From positions 161,839-225,838 of the forward strand of contig JAKZMJ010000002.1 of the NCBI GenBank assembly GCA_030491005.1: a stretch of 64,000 nucleotides of DNA. The letters run 5' to 3'. This stretch comes from Sulfurospirillum sp. Lineage in GTDB: Bacteria > Campylobacterota > Campylobacteria > Campylobacterales > Arcobacteraceae. A program made the translations under genes and the position numbers. Shown here piece by piece: positions 28,223 to 37,573 of this stretch (its first letter is position 1; each line of letters starts with the position of its first letter). The notes under the pieces are model-generated. The model had not been told where the DNA came from, did no database searches, and saw only the letters and a list, made by a program, of their open reading frames with translations.

Positions 28223-29082
28223 TGAATAATACAATTAATAAATTAAATAAGTCGGTATTAGAAGTAGCAAGATTAGTTTTAACATTTCTTGTAATGTTAG
28301 TTATTGTAGCACCTGGAGGGTGGATTTTTTATAATGCTTTTAGACATAATGTTGATATTCAATCAAGACCAGCAGTTTGGGCACCTAATTTTACTTTAGA
28401 TAATTTTGCGGCAATTTTTGGAGAAGTTGGTGAAGGTTTTGTGCCAATTATGCAATATTTATCAAATTCATTAATTATATCTATTACTAGTACAGTTATT
28501 GCTTTAATAATTGGTATTTCTGGTGGCTACGCATTTGCAAGATATAAATTTAAATATAAGAAAAAACTTTTTTTATATTTAATGTTAACAAGGACAGTTC
28601 CTGGTGTTGCCATGAGTTTACCAATTTTTATTATGTTTGCAAAAGTAGGAATAATTGATACAAAAATCGGAATAATATTGTTTTATGTAGCATTAAATAT
28701 ACCCTTTACGATTTGGTTAGTCGAAGGATTTTTTCTACAAATTCCTAAAGACTTATATGAAGCAGCAATCATTGATGGCTGTACAAGGTGGGAAGCATTT
28801 TGGAAAATCGAATTTCCACTTGCTAAATCAGGAATAGCATCAGCTGCTATTTTTGCTTTTTTAATCGCATGGAATGAGTTTGCAATAGTGTCACAGTTAT
28901 CAAGGTCAATAGATTCAAAAACTTTACCAGTTGGACTATTAGATTTTACAAGTGAATTTACTATTAATTGGGCAGGAATGTGTGCATTTTCTGTGATTAT
29001 GATTGTACCAGCAGTTGTTTTGACTTTTATTGTTCAAAAACATTTGGTAGCTGGTCTAACATTTGGTGGAGTTAAAGGATAA
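28222..29082 (+). CDS. ABC sugar transporter permease, UgpE/MalG type
   Basis: The 286-residue protein has six helices, an N-terminal helix ([22 protein letters not shown]) and the EAA loop [23 protein letters not shown]. It pairs with the preceding permease to form the channel. The start codon overlaps the previous stop by one base, and the ATPase gene follows 2 bases after its own stop. Confidence 0.9.
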   Translation: MNNTINKLNKSVLEVARLVLTFLVMLVIVAPGGWIFYNAFRHNVDIQSRPAVWAPNFTLDNFAAIFGEVGEGFVPIMQYLSNSLIISITSTVIALIIGISGGYAFARYKFKYKKKLFLYLMLTRTVPGVAMSLPIFIMFAKVGIIDTKIGIILFYVALNIPFTIWLVEGFFLQIPKDLYEAAIIDGCTRWEAFWKIEFPLAKSGIASAAIFAFLIAWNEFAIVSQLSRSIDSKTLPVGLLDFTSEFTINWAGMCAFSVIMIVPAVVLTFIVQKHLVAGLTFGGVKG

Positions 29083-29084
29083 TA

Positions 29085-30176
29085 ATGGGAAAAATTAGTA
29101 TTAGAAATATTGTAAAAGAATATAATAAAGATTCTTTAGCAGTAAAAGGAATTAATCTTGAAATAAAAGATAAAGAATTTGTAGTCTTAGTTGGACCTTC
29201 TGGTTGTGGTAAATCTACCACTCTTAGGATGTTAGCAGGTTTAGAAGATATTTCTTCTGGAGAAATATTATTTGATGATGTTTTGATAAATGATTTACCT
29301 CCAAGGTTAAGAGATATTTCTATGGTTTTTCAATCTTATGCCTTATATCCTCATTTAAGCATAAAAGAAAATTTAGAATTTGGTTTAAAGATTTCAAAAG
29401 TAAATCCAATTGAAATTGAAAAAAGAGTTAAAGAAGTGTCAGAAATGTTAGAGATAAACGAATACTTAGATAGAAAACCTGCATTTCTTTCAGGAGGACA
29501 AAGACAACGAGTTGCAATGGGAAGAGCAATAGTTAGACATCCAAATATTTTTTTATTTGATGAACCTTTATCTAATCTTGATGCAAAGCTTAGAACAAAA
29601 ATGAGATTTGAAATTAAACAGTTACACAAAAAATTAAAAAAAACAATTGTTTATGTAACTCATGATCAAATTGAAGCTATGACACTAGCTGATCGTATTG
29701 TAGTTATGAGAGATGGGCAAATAGAACAAGAAGGTAAACCTTTAGATGTTTTTAATAAACCAATTAATAAATTTGTGGCAACTTTCTTAGGTAGTCCTCC
29801 TATGAATTTAGCAAATGGGGTGATTTATAAAAACTTTATTAAATTAGAAGATGGTAAATTAATTGATATTCCTTTAAGATATAAAAACCATCTTAGTGAA
29901 AAACAAAAAGTTATTTTTGGTGTTCGAGCTGATAGTATAGTTCCAAATCATTATGCAAATATTGTAAATTATGTTTCTTTTGAAGAAACGGTGATAGAAG
30001 AAGAACCCTTAGGTATTGAAAGTAATTTGTATATTAATGTTGGAAATTCACAATTTATATCAAGAATGAACCACGCAGAAACTGTACCTGTTGGTACTAA
30101 AATGAATTTTTTTATAAACTTAGATAAAGCATATTTATTTGATAGAGCAACAAACTTGACAATAAAAGAAAATTAG
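29085..30176 (+). CDS. ABC sugar transporter ATP-binding protein, UgpC/MsmK type
   Basis: The 363-residue ATPase powers the importer. Walker A is GPSGCGKST, the signature is [14 protein letters not shown], Walker B is [12 protein letters not shown] and the switch His lies in [11 protein letters not shown]-terminal regulatory domain (about 235-363, with [10 protein letters not shown]) is as in MalK/UgpC, the kind that can energise several sugar importers. Confidence 0.92.
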   Translation: MGKISIRNIVKEYNKDSLAVKGINLEIKDKEFVVLVGPSGCGKSTTLRMLAGLEDISSGEILFDDVLINDLPPRLRDISMVFQSYALYPHLSIKENLEFGLKISKVNPIEIEKRVKEVSEMLEINEYLDRKPAFLSGGQRQRVAMGRAIVRHPNIFLFDEPLSNLDAKLRTKMRFEIKQLHKKLKKTIVYVTHDQIEAMTLADRIVVMRDGQIEQEGKPLDVFNKPINKFVATFLGSPPMNLANGVIYKNFIKLEDGKLIDIPLRYKNHLSEKQKVIFGVRADSIVPNHYANIVNYVSFEETVIEEEPLGIESNLYINVGNSQFISRMNHAETVPVGTKMNFFINLDKAYLFDRATNLTIKEN

Positions 30177-30201
30177 CTAGCTTTGTTTTTGTTTTAAGGA
30201 G

Positions 30202-30540
30202 ATGATTAAGATGAAAAAGATGGGCATGTGTATAAAATTGAAAAAAGACAAAGTTAAAGATTATAAAATATTACATAAGAATTGTCCAAAGGAAATTAAA
30301 AAATTATTAAAAAAAATTAATATTAATAATTTTTCTATTTTTTTGAAAGAACCAGAAAATATACTTTTTTCTTATTGGGAGTATGTTGGAACTGATTTTG
30401 AAAAAGATATGAAGATTATGTCAGAAGATGTAAACAATAAGCAATGGTGGGAACTTTGTGGTCCATGTCAAACACCTTTTAAAATAAGAAAAAAAGGTGA
30501 ATGGTGGTCAAGTATGGAAAGTATTTTTTATAATGAATAA
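30202..30540 (+). CDS. Sugar mutarotase of the RhaM/FucU-like group
   Basis: The 112-residue (or 109 if starting at the second ATG, 30211) protein resembles L-rhamnose mutarotases: MGMCIKLKKDKVKDYKILHKNCP, NFSIFLKEPENILFSYWEYVG, and WWELCGPCQTPF. They interconvert alpha and beta pyranose forms. The Campylobacter jejuni fucose locus also holds a mutarotase gene of this type (Cj0488), which supports a 6-deoxyhexose substrate. The ATG at 30202 follows AAGGAGATG. Because AAGGAG ends only a few bases before it, ATG 30211 with 'ATTAAG' between is also possible. Confidence 0.8.
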   Translation: MIKMKKMGMCIKLKKDKVKDYKILHKNCPKEIKKLLKKININNFSIFLKEPENILFSYWEYVGTDFEKDMKIMSEDVNNKQWWELCGPCQTPFKIRKKGEWWSSMESIFYNE

Positions 30541-30547
30541 GGATTAA

Positions 30548-31285
<738 letters not shown>

Positions 31286-31296
31286 AAGGAAAATAA

Positions 31297-32127
31297 ATGA
31301 AATTTTTAAGATATACAAATAATAACGAAACAAAACCAGCAGTGGAAGTTGATGGTGTTATATATGATATTAGTTCACTAGTATATGATATTAATAATAA
31401 AACAATTGAAAAGTTATTACAAATGAATATAGATATTTCTACTTTAAAAAAAGTAGAAAAATATGAAAAACTAGAATCACCTATTGATGGTGTTGGTAAA
31501 ATAATTTGTATTGGTTTAAACTATGTTGACCATGCAAAAGAAAGTGGAATGGAAATACCCAGTGAACCAGTAGTTTTTATGAAAGCTACATCATCTATTA
31601 TTGGACCAAATGATGATGTTGAAATTCCAAGAAATTCGATTAAAACTGATTGGGAAGTAGAATTAGGTGTTGTTATTGGAAAAAAAGCTAAATATATACA
31701 AGAAAAAGATGCTTATGATTATATAGCTGGTTTTACTATAATAAATGATATCTCAGAAAGAGAATTTCAATTAGAGCGTGAGGGACAATGGACTAAAGGA
31801 AAAAGTCATGATACCTTTTCTCCAATTGGACCATATATAGTCACAAAAGATGAAGTTGGAAATGAAGATAATTTAAAAATGACATTAAGTGTTGATGGTA
31901 AATTATTTCAAAATGGAAGTACAAATACTATGTATTATAAAGTTCCATTTATTGTTTCTTATTTGTCAAATTTTATGACACTTCTTCCAGGGGACATTAT
32001 CTCAACAGGAACACCTCCTGGTGTTGGATTTGGTCAAAAACCTCAAATATATTTAAAAAAGAATCAAACGATGGAATTAAGTATTGAAAAACTTGGTTCT
32101 CAAAGACAAATAACAGTTGCTTTATAA
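31297..32127 (+). CDS. Fumarylacetoacetase-fold hydrolase, probable 2,4-diketo-3-deoxy-L-fuconate hydrolase
   Basis: The 276-residue protein is a full FAH-family enzyme: GKIICIGLNYVDHAKESGMEIPSEP, TDWEVELGVVIGKKAKY (metal-binding acidic residues), SHDTFSPIGPYIV and STGTPPGVGFG. In oxidative L-fucose and L-rhamnose pathways this family cleaves the 2,4-diketo acid into pyruvate and L-lactate. It sits 11 bases after the SDR. The C. jejuni locus uses a DapA-type aldolase at this point, so this gene marks a different final step. Confidence 0.82.
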   Translation: MKFLRYTNNNETKPAVEVDGVIYDISSLVYDINNKTIEKLLQMNIDISTLKKVEKYEKLESPIDGVGKIICIGLNYVDHAKESGMEIPSEPVVFMKATSSIIGPNDDVEIPRNSIKTDWEVELGVVIGKKAKYIQEKDAYDYIAGFTIINDISEREFQLEREGQWTKGKSHDTFSPIGPYIVTKDEVGNEDNLKMTLSVDGKLFQNGSTNTMYYKVPFIVSYLSNFMTLLPGDIISTGTPPGVGFGQKPQIYLKKNQTMELSIEKLGSQRQITVAL

Positions 32128-32139
32128 AAAGTCAAGATA

Positions 32140-32421
32140 ATGAAAAATAATATAAATAAAATAGCTATTCACTTGCATGATGATGATAATATTGCAGTTG
32201 CTTGTGATGATTTATTGAAAAATGAAAAAGTAATAATTGAAGATAAAGAGATATGTTTATTAGATGATGTTGGCTTAGCACATAAATTGGCATTTGTTGA
32301 TATAAAAAAAGGCGATAAAGTTATCAAATTTGGGGCATATATAGGATCTGCATTAAAAGATATAAAAGTAGGTGAACATGTGCATTTACATAATATTAAA
32401 AGTGATTATATAATCATATAA
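32140..32421 (+). CDS. UxaA-type dehydratase small subunit (SAF domain)
   Basis: The 93-residue protein is the SAF (N-terminal) domain of altronate/galactarate-type dehydratases encoded as a separate gene: AIHLHDDDNIAVACDDL, GLAHKLAFVDIKKGDKVIKFGAYIG and the closing GEHVHLHNIKSDY. It forms the active enzyme with the 397-residue protein that follows. A split UxaA also occurs in the C. jejuni fucose locus (Cj0482/Cj0483). Predicted step: L-fuconate to 2-keto-3-deoxy-L-fuconate. Confidence 0.85.
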   Translation: MKNNINKIAIHLHDDDNIAVACDDLLKNEKVIIEDKEICLLDDVGLAHKLAFVDIKKGDKVIKFGAYIGSALKDIKVGEHVHLHNIKSDYIII

Positions 32422-32464
32422 TAAAAAAAATATTTATATTTTTTTAAAAAGAAGAAGGTTTATT

Positions 32465-33658
32465 ATGAGTAAAATAACAGGGTATTTAAGATCAGATGGA
32501 AAAAAAGGCATTAGAAATTCAATTCTTGTTTGTTACTTAGTAGAATGTGCAAAATTTGTAGCACAAAAAATTGTAAATAAATTTGATGATGATGTTCAAT
32601 TAGTAGGCTTTTCAGGATGTTATCCAAATGATTACTCACAAAGAATTTTAGAAGCTATAACAACCCATACAAATGTAGGAGCAGTTATCTTAGTTTCTTT
32701 AGGATGTGAAAGTTTTGATAAAAATAGTTTATTTAAATATATAAAAGAAAGCAAAAGAGAAGTTGAACTTTTAACAATCCAAGAAAACGGAGGTACTTTA
32801 TCTAGTATTGAATTTGGGCAAAGTTGGGTTGAACAAACAAAAGCCAAACTAGCATTGATGAAAACAGTAGATATGAATATCAGTGAATTAGTTGTAGGGA
32901 CTATTTGTGGTGGCTCAGATGGAACAAGTGGAATGAGTGGAAATCCAGCTGTTGGAAAAACTTTTGATACTCTTCTTAAAAATGATGCTATTTGTATTTT
33001 TGAAGAAACTGGTGAATTAATTGGTTGTGAATATATTATGGCAAACAGAGCAGATAATAAAAAAGTAGCAAAAGATTTGATTACTTCTGTGAAAAAAGCT
33101 TCTACTTATTATAAAGTGATGGGACATGGTAGTTTTGCCTTAGGTAATGCAGAAGGTGGTCTAAGCACACAAGAAGAAAAATCAATGGGTGCATATGCAA
33201 AAAGTGGTTCTTCAAAAATTACAGGTGTTATAAAACCAGGAATGTATCCTAGTAAAAAAGGTCTTTTTTTATTAGATGTTGTACCAGATGGGCAAGAGTT
33301 ATGGGGTTTTCCAAACATAAATGATAATGCTGAGATAGTTGAGCTAATATCAAGTGGCGCACATATTATATTATTTGTCACAGGAAGAGGTTCGGTTGTA
33401 GGTTCAGCAATTTCACCAGTAATTAAAATATGCGCTAATCCAAATACATATATTAATTTAAAAGATGATATGGATATAAATGCTGGAAAGATTATAGAAG
33501 GTACTTCTAGCATAGATGAAATTGGAGATGAAATTTATCAAAAAATAATATCTGTTTGTAATGGAGAGTTAAGTAAATCTGAGGCATTAGGACATAGAGA
33601 ATTTGTATTAGGATATAAATATTTTGATAATAATACAAATTGTGGTATAAAGTTGTAA
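32465..33658 (+). CDS. UxaA-type dehydratase large subunit, probable L-fuconate dehydratase
   Basis: The 397-residue protein is the catalytic core of the UxaA (altronate dehydratase) family: GYLRSDGKKGIRNSILVCYLVECA, VGFSGCYPND, SLGCESF, TICGGSDGTSGMSGNPAVG, and SGAHIILFVTGRGSVVGSAISPVIKICANP. Conserved Cys residues probably bind iron. It acts with the SAF subunit upstream. The ribosome site AAGAAGG lies before the ATG, after a very AT-rich 43-base gap. The sugar-acid substrate is inferred from context; altronate or galactonate cannot be excluded from sequence alone. Confidence 0.83.
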   Translation: MSKITGYLRSDGKKGIRNSILVCYLVECAKFVAQKIVNKFDDDVQLVGFSGCYPNDYSQRILEAITTHTNVGAVILVSLGCESFDKNSLFKYIKESKREVELLTIQENGGTLSSIEFGQSWVEQTKAKLALMKTVDMNISELVVGTICGGSDGTSGMSGNPAVGKTFDTLLKNDAICIFEETGELIGCEYIMANRADNKKVAKDLITSVKKASTYYKVMGHGSFALGNAEGGLSTQEEKSMGAYAKSGSSKITGVIKPGMYPSKKGLFLLDVVPDGQELWGFPNINDNAEIVELISSGAHIILFVTGRGSVVGSAISPVIKICANPNTYINLKDDMDINAGKIIEGTSSIDEIGDEIYQKIISVCNGELSKSEALGHREFVLGYKYFDNNTNCGIKL

Positions 33659-33691
33659 AATAAACTTAATTTTGTAAAAGGTTAACAATAA

Positions 33692-34432
33692 ATGAAATAT
33701 CAGGCACCAGCATTATCAAGAGGTTTAGATATCTTAGAGGTTTTATCTAATCAACAAAAACCATTAACATTAAATCAAATTGCAAGTGAATTAAATTTAA
33801 ATACTAATCAAGTTTTTAGATTACTTTATGTGTTAGTAGATAAAGAATATATAACTAAACAAAATTCAGATATGTTTGAAATAAATGGCAAATTATTTTC
33901 TTTAGGTTTACAGTATATTAAAAATTATTCTTTTTTAGATATTGTTTATCCTATATTAAGAGAAATATCTTCCAAAACAAATCAATCTTGTCATTGTACA
34001 ATTAAAGTGAATGATAAAATGGTTGTTGTAGCAAGAACAGATAGCCCTAGTAGATTTGGTTTTTCTGTTAAAGTTGGTTATTCTAAAGATATTGAAGATT
34101 CATCTTCTGGTAAAATCATTTTGGCAAATTTACCAAAAGATGAACTTGACTTATGTTTAGAAAAAATGGAAAAAAAACACAATAAAATTTTTATGAAAGA
34201 ACTTAAAAAAACAATAGAATTAATTAAAAAACAAAATTATATTATTAGTAAATCTACTTATGTAGAGGGCATTGCAGATATTGTAGTACCAGTGGTTGCT
34301 TTAAATAGTCATGTAGGGCCTTTTGGTATAGTAATTCCATTTATGAGTAGTTCTGATAATGATTGTACTATTGAATTTGCCTTAAAAACTTTGCAAAAAA
34401 GCTCAAATAAAATTTTGCAATTAATGCTTTAA
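33692..34432 (+). CDS. IclR-family transcriptional regulator
   Basis: The 246-residue protein has an N-terminal winged helix (ALSRGLDILEVLSNQQKPLTLNQIASELN then LNTNQVFRLLYVL) and the C-terminal IclR effector domain (about 80-246, with TDSPSRFGFSVKVG and VPVVALNSHVGPFGIVIPF). It probably senses an intermediate of the fucose pathway. The C. jejuni fucose locus also carries an IclR regulator (Cj0480c). Here it is inside the operon, between dehydratase and lactonase, so it is co-expressed with its presumed targets. Confidence 0.88.
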   Translation: MKYQAPALSRGLDILEVLSNQQKPLTLNQIASELNLNTNQVFRLLYVLVDKEYITKQNSDMFEINGKLFSLGLQYIKNYSFLDIVYPILREISSKTNQSCHCTIKVNDKMVVVARTDSPSRFGFSVKVGYSKDIEDSSSGKIILANLPKDELDLCLEKMEKKHNKIFMKELKKTIELIKKQNYIISKSTYVEGIADIVVPVVALNSHVGPFGIVIPFMSSSDNDCTIEFALKTLQKSSNKILQLML

Positions 34433-34437
34433 ATATT

Positions 34438-35277
34438 ATGATTGATAGTCATTTTCATATTTGGGATATAAAACAAAAATATTATAAATGGCTAAGCCCA
34501 GATTTAAAAGAATTGTATAGAACTTTTACTTTTAAAGATTATGAAAATGCAAGTTTAGATTTAAATGTTAATTCTTGTATAGTTGTACAAGCTGCCAATA
34601 ATCTTAATGAAAGTATAGTTTTATTGGAAATAGCAAATAAAACCCCAACGATTAAAGGTGTTATTGCTTGGTTTGATTTTGAATCAAATAATGCCTTAAA
34701 AGACTTAGAACTTTTATATGAATACAAATATTTAAAAGGTATTCGTCCTATGCTACAAGATATTGCTAATGTGAATTGGATAAATAATCCTAAATTTGAT
34801 TTAATTTTTAAAGCTTTATGTAAAAAAGATTTAATTTTTGAAGCTTTGATTAAACAAGAACATATTGATAATATTGTTATAATTGCAAAAAAATATCCTA
34901 AGCTAACAATAGTTATCAATCATTTAGCAAAACCAGTTGTTGATGGAGATTTTGAAAGTTCTTATTTTTTAGAATGGTCAAGACTAATAAAAGAGCTTTC
35001 TTTATATAAAAATGTTTATTGTAAATTCTCAGGCATTATTACTGAGTGTACAAAAGAATATTCTTATGAAATAATTGAACCTTATTTAAATCATATATTG
35101 AAGTGTTTTTCATCACGAAGGATTATTTGGGGTAGTGATTGGCCAGTTATTAATTTAAAATCCAATTATCAAAAATGGTTTAATTTAAGTCAAAAATTTC
35201 TTCATAAATTAGATATAAATGAACAAAATAATATCTTAGAAAATAATGCTAAGTTAATATATAAAATTGATTTTTAA
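34438..35277 (+). CDS. Amidohydrolase, probable L-fuconolactonase
   Basis: The 279-residue metal hydrolase is of the amidohydrolase_2 type: MIDSHFHIWDIKQKYYKWL (metal-binding H-x-H), KGVIAWFDF, RPMLQDI, NHLAKP and IIWGSDWPV (metal-binding Asp). This family includes L-fucono-1,5-lactonase and L-rhamnono-lactonase, and the C. jejuni fucose locus has one (Cj0487). It would open the lactone formed by the sugar dehydrogenase. The ATG is 5 bases after the IclR gene. Confidence 0.85.
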   Translation: MIDSHFHIWDIKQKYYKWLSPDLKELYRTFTFKDYENASLDLNVNSCIVVQAANNLNESIVLLEIANKTPTIKGVIAWFDFESNNALKDLELLYEYKYLKGIRPMLQDIANVNWINNPKFDLIFKALCKKDLIFEALIKQEHIDNIVIIAKKYPKLTIVINHLAKPVVDGDFESSYFLEWSRLIKELSLYKNVYCKFSGIITECTKEYSYEIIEPYLNHILKCFSSRRIIWGSDWPVINLKSNYQKWFNLSQKFLHKLDINEQNNILENNAKLIYKIDF

Positions 35278-35282
35278 TCATT

Positions 35283-35987
35283 TTATTCTTTTTTATTTAT
35301 CATAATAAGTTTTATTATTTCAGAAACTCTTGAAAGATGAATAGACATTTGAGTTTTTGCAAGATTAATATTTTTTTGTTTTAGGGCTTTTAATATATTT
35401 TTATGTTCAATTAAAACATCTTTATTCCATTTATAATCATTTGTTGTTATATATCTGATTCTGCTAATATGAATATTAATCTTTTCAAGTATATCCCAAG
35501 CATCTGATAATTTTGCTATTTTTGCTATTTGAAAATGAAAAGCATTATCATATTCAAAAAATGAATCAAAATTATCATTTTTAAGTGCTAATTCTTGTTT
35601 TTCAATTATAGAATAAAAAATTTTTAAATCGTCATTTTTAATTTTTTTGATGGCTTCTTCTATCAACAATAATTCTAAAGCTTCTCTAATTTTATAATAA
35701 CTAATTACTTTTTCTAAATTAATGGGCAAAACATAAGTTTTGCTTTGAGGTAAAATTTTAAGCAAGTTATCATTTTCTAATTTTTTTAAAGCTTCCCTAA
35801 CTGGAGTCTTACTTACATTCAGTATTAAAGAAATTTTATATTCTAAAATTAAAGTATTTGATTTTAGAATATCTTTTGTTATTAATTTTAAGAGAACTTT
35901 ATATATTTGTTTTGATAAATTTTTATTTTTAATCAACTTAAAATCTTTGATATATTCTAAATATGTATTATCTTTTAGAAATTTCAT
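35283..35987 (-). CDS. GntR-family (FCD) transcriptional regulator
   Basis: The 234-residue protein has an N-terminal GntR winged helix (ILEYKISLILNVSKTPVREALKKLENDNLL) and a C-terminal all-helical FCD domain with likely metal/ligand residues (FEYDNAFHFQIAKIA, LIEHKNILKAL, MSIHLSRVSEI). FCD members sense organic and sugar acids. It is convergent with the lactonase gene at the end of the sugar operon (5 bases between stops), so it probably regulates that locus from its own promoter. A palindrome lies in its upstream region. Confidence 0.87.
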   Translation of the reverse strand: MKFLKDNTYLEYIKDFKLIKNKNLSKQIYKVLLKLITKDILKSNTLILEYKISLILNVSKTPVREALKKLENDNLLKILPQSKTYVLPINLEKVISYYKIREALELLLIEEAIKKIKNDDLKIFYSIIEKQELALKNDNFDSFFEYDNAFHFQIAKIAKLSDAWDILEKINIHISRIRYITTNDYKWNKDVLIEHKNILKALKQKNINLAKTQMSIHLSRVSEIIKLIMINKKE

Positions 35988-36015
35988 ATTTAATCCTTGT
36001 TCTTAATCTTCAATC

Positions 36016-36039
36016 AAAAAACATTTGTAAATGTTTTTT
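36016..36039. promoter_or_regulatory. Palindrome upstream of the GntR gene
   Basis: AAAAAACATTT-GT-AAATGTTTTTT is a perfect 11-base inverted repeat, about 30-50 bases upstream of the GntR start. A second pair, GTATA-N6-TATAC, lies near 36068-36083. Either may be the operator for self-regulation. I found no full copy before the aldo/keto reductase gene. Confidence 0.45.
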
Positions 36040-36133
36040 AAATTCATAGATACTTATAAACTACAATGTATAGTTTTTTATACTTTTTATTTAAATATTT
36101 TGGATTAAATAAGTGTATTTTAGATTTTTTAAA

Positions 36134-36283
36134 TCATTTTTCTATTACACAAATTTCATAAGAACCTGGGTTTTCCCCTCCACCCATATCCAAACAAATA
36201 TCATTATATTCAAATTTACACCACAAAATACCACAATAAAATGATAGTAAGATAAAAAATATATTTATAATTCCTTTTTTCAT
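36134..36283 (-). CDS. Small 49-residue protein with one membrane segment and conserved-looking Cys/Gly tail
   Basis: The ATG at 36281-36283 opens a 49-codon frame. It has a lysine start, a hydrophobic stretch (IINIFFILLSFYCGILW) and a polar tail EYNDICLDMGGGENPGSY followed by EICVIEK. The CLDMGGG ... C pattern recurs in many small exported proteins of Gram-negative bacteria, so I think the gene is real. GGAAGG lies 12 bases before the ATG, a little far. Function unknown. Confidence 0.5.
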   Translation of the reverse strand: MKKGIINIFFILLSFYCGILWCKFEYNDICLDMGGGENPGSYEICVIEK

Positions 36284-36421
36284 TATATTAATTAGCCTTC
36301 CTTTTTTTAAAGATATTCTATCTGAATTTTATCACAATTAAAGACTTAATGAAAAAAATAACTTTTAAAATGATTACAAAATTAGCTTATTTAGGACTAT
36401 TTTCACAGTCTGTAAGATTTG

Positions 36422-36655
36422 TTATGTGTTCGATTGCAGGGGAAATCTTTCTGGATGTTCTATCATATCTAAACTCAAATCTACATCTAAATTCTCCCAA
36501 TATAAATGTCCTTGTCCAAAACTTTCAACTTTTGTAATATCATTTATTGTTTTATCTTTAAACCATGGAAAATTATCATAAGATAGAAAAAATTCTTTTC
36601 CATTTGATAATATCCATAATCCATGACTTGATATATTAGTTACTTCTGTTTCCAA
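36422..36655 (-). CDS. DUF2442 protein, TTG start
   Basis: The frame gives a DUF2442 protein of 77 residues (ETEVTNISSHGLWILSNGKEFFLSYDNFPWFKD ... VESFGQGHLYWENLDVDLSLDMIEHPERFP). The usable start is TTG at 36653-36655, placed 6 bases after GGGAGG. The ATG codons further upstream lie inside the previous gene and lack ribosome sites. It overlaps the DUF4160 gene by 20 bases. DUF4160/DUF2442 pairs are common small two-gene units, often suggested to be toxin-antitoxin-like, without firm proof known to me. Confidence 0.75.
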   Translation of the reverse strand: METEVTNISSHGLWILSNGKEFFLSYDNFPWFKDKTINDITKVESFGQGHLYWENLDVDLSLDMIEHPERFPLQSNT

Positions 36656-36881
36656 AATGTTCCTCCCATGCTTTTCTAAATTCATCATAATGTTCTTCAA
36701 TTATTTTCTCAATTTCATTGAGTTCTCTTCTTGATAATTTATAATTTTTTGCTAACTCAATTTCTGGGACTAGCCAAAATTTAGCTTCACCTTTTTGACA
36801 TTGTATATGAATATGTTGTCTTAATTCTTCTCTTGAAAAGAAAAAGAAGCGATAACCTTTAACTTTCAATACTGTTGGCAC
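36636..36881 (-). CDS. DUF4160 protein
   Basis: The 81-residue protein has the DUF4160 pattern: MPTVLKVKGYRFFFFSREE, HIHIQCQKGEAKFWLVPEIELAKNYKLSRRELNEIEKIIEEH and the end FRKAWEEHFG. It is the first gene of the overlapping pair with DUF2442. AGGAGATATAAGTGCC lies before the ATG. Biochemical role unknown. Confidence 0.8.
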   Translation of the reverse strand: MPTVLKVKGYRFFFFSREELRQHIHIQCQKGEAKFWLVPEIELAKNYKLSRRELNEIEKIIEEHYDEFRKAWEEHFGNRSN

Positions 36882-37063
36882 TTATATCTCCTAGTTATTT
36901 TTATTACTTTATTTTAACATATTTTGCTAGTCTAATGCCTTTACTGATTTCTTCATGATAATTTATTCCAATTTATCATCCTAAAATCTCTTATTATTTT
37001 TATAGTTTCAAAGTATAAATTAATTATTGTTTCGTTAGACTTTAAAAAATAAAAAGGTCATAG

Positions 37064-37255
37064 ATGAAAAAAATAATATTTACAATTCTATTTTTGGTAA
37101 ATTTTGCACAAGCTGACTATATAGATGATGGGCATAAAGCATACAATGCTGGAGATAAACAAAAAGCAAGTAAACTTTATAAAAAAGCTTGTGATGGTGG
37201 TTATGCAGGTGGATGTAAAGTATACAGAATATTAAATGAAGAATGTGTTAGATAA
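37064..37255 (+). CDS. Small periplasmic Sel1-like repeat protein
   Basis: The 63-residue product has a Sec signal peptide (MKKIIFTILFLVNFAQA) and a single tetratricopeptide/Sel1-like unit (DDGHKAYNAGDKQKASKLYKKACDGGYAGGCKVYRIL) with the paired Cys typical of Helicobacter cysteine-rich Sel1 proteins. Only one repeat is present, so it may be a shortened family member. Function unknown. Confidence 0.65.
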   Translation: MKKIIFTILFLVNFAQADYIDDGHKAYNAGDKQKASKLYKKACDGGYAGGCKVYRILNEECVR

Positions 37256-37573
37256 TAAAAGTGGGACTAAATATAAATAAGAAATAGTCCTATCCTCTAA
37301 TTCACATTTAAAGTGCAAGAACAATAGCTAAAATTCTGCCACCATTATTCTTGAAACTTCTTTTAAAAATATTTCATTTGGTTTGAATATTTTAGAACTT
37401 TTCTAGCTCTATTGTATGGCATATTGTAAATACTCTAGTAATATTATATGTTTTAACAAGTTATTGTTTTTAGGTGCCTATTGATAATAATTTTATAAAC
37501 CATATTAAATAACTTGACAATTAATAAAAAATATTATACAATTCTTTAAGTAAAAAATAAAAGGATAAAAATA
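37256..37573 (+). promoter_or_regulatory. Upstream region of the sulfur operon with a likely promoter
   Basis: This 318-base gap carries no convincing gene. Near its end TTGACA (37514-37519) is followed 15 bases later by TATACA (37535-37540), a reasonable sigma-70-type promoter about 30 bases before the metY-like ATG, which is preceded by AAAAGGAT. No riboswitch or clear operator palindrome was recognised. The rest is AT-rich sequence in which I see nothing. Confidence 0.45.

Noticed and set aside
32423..32446. A/T hairpin between the two dehydratase subunit genes
   Set aside because: Only A and T; in DNA of this composition it is expected by chance and would form a weak stem.
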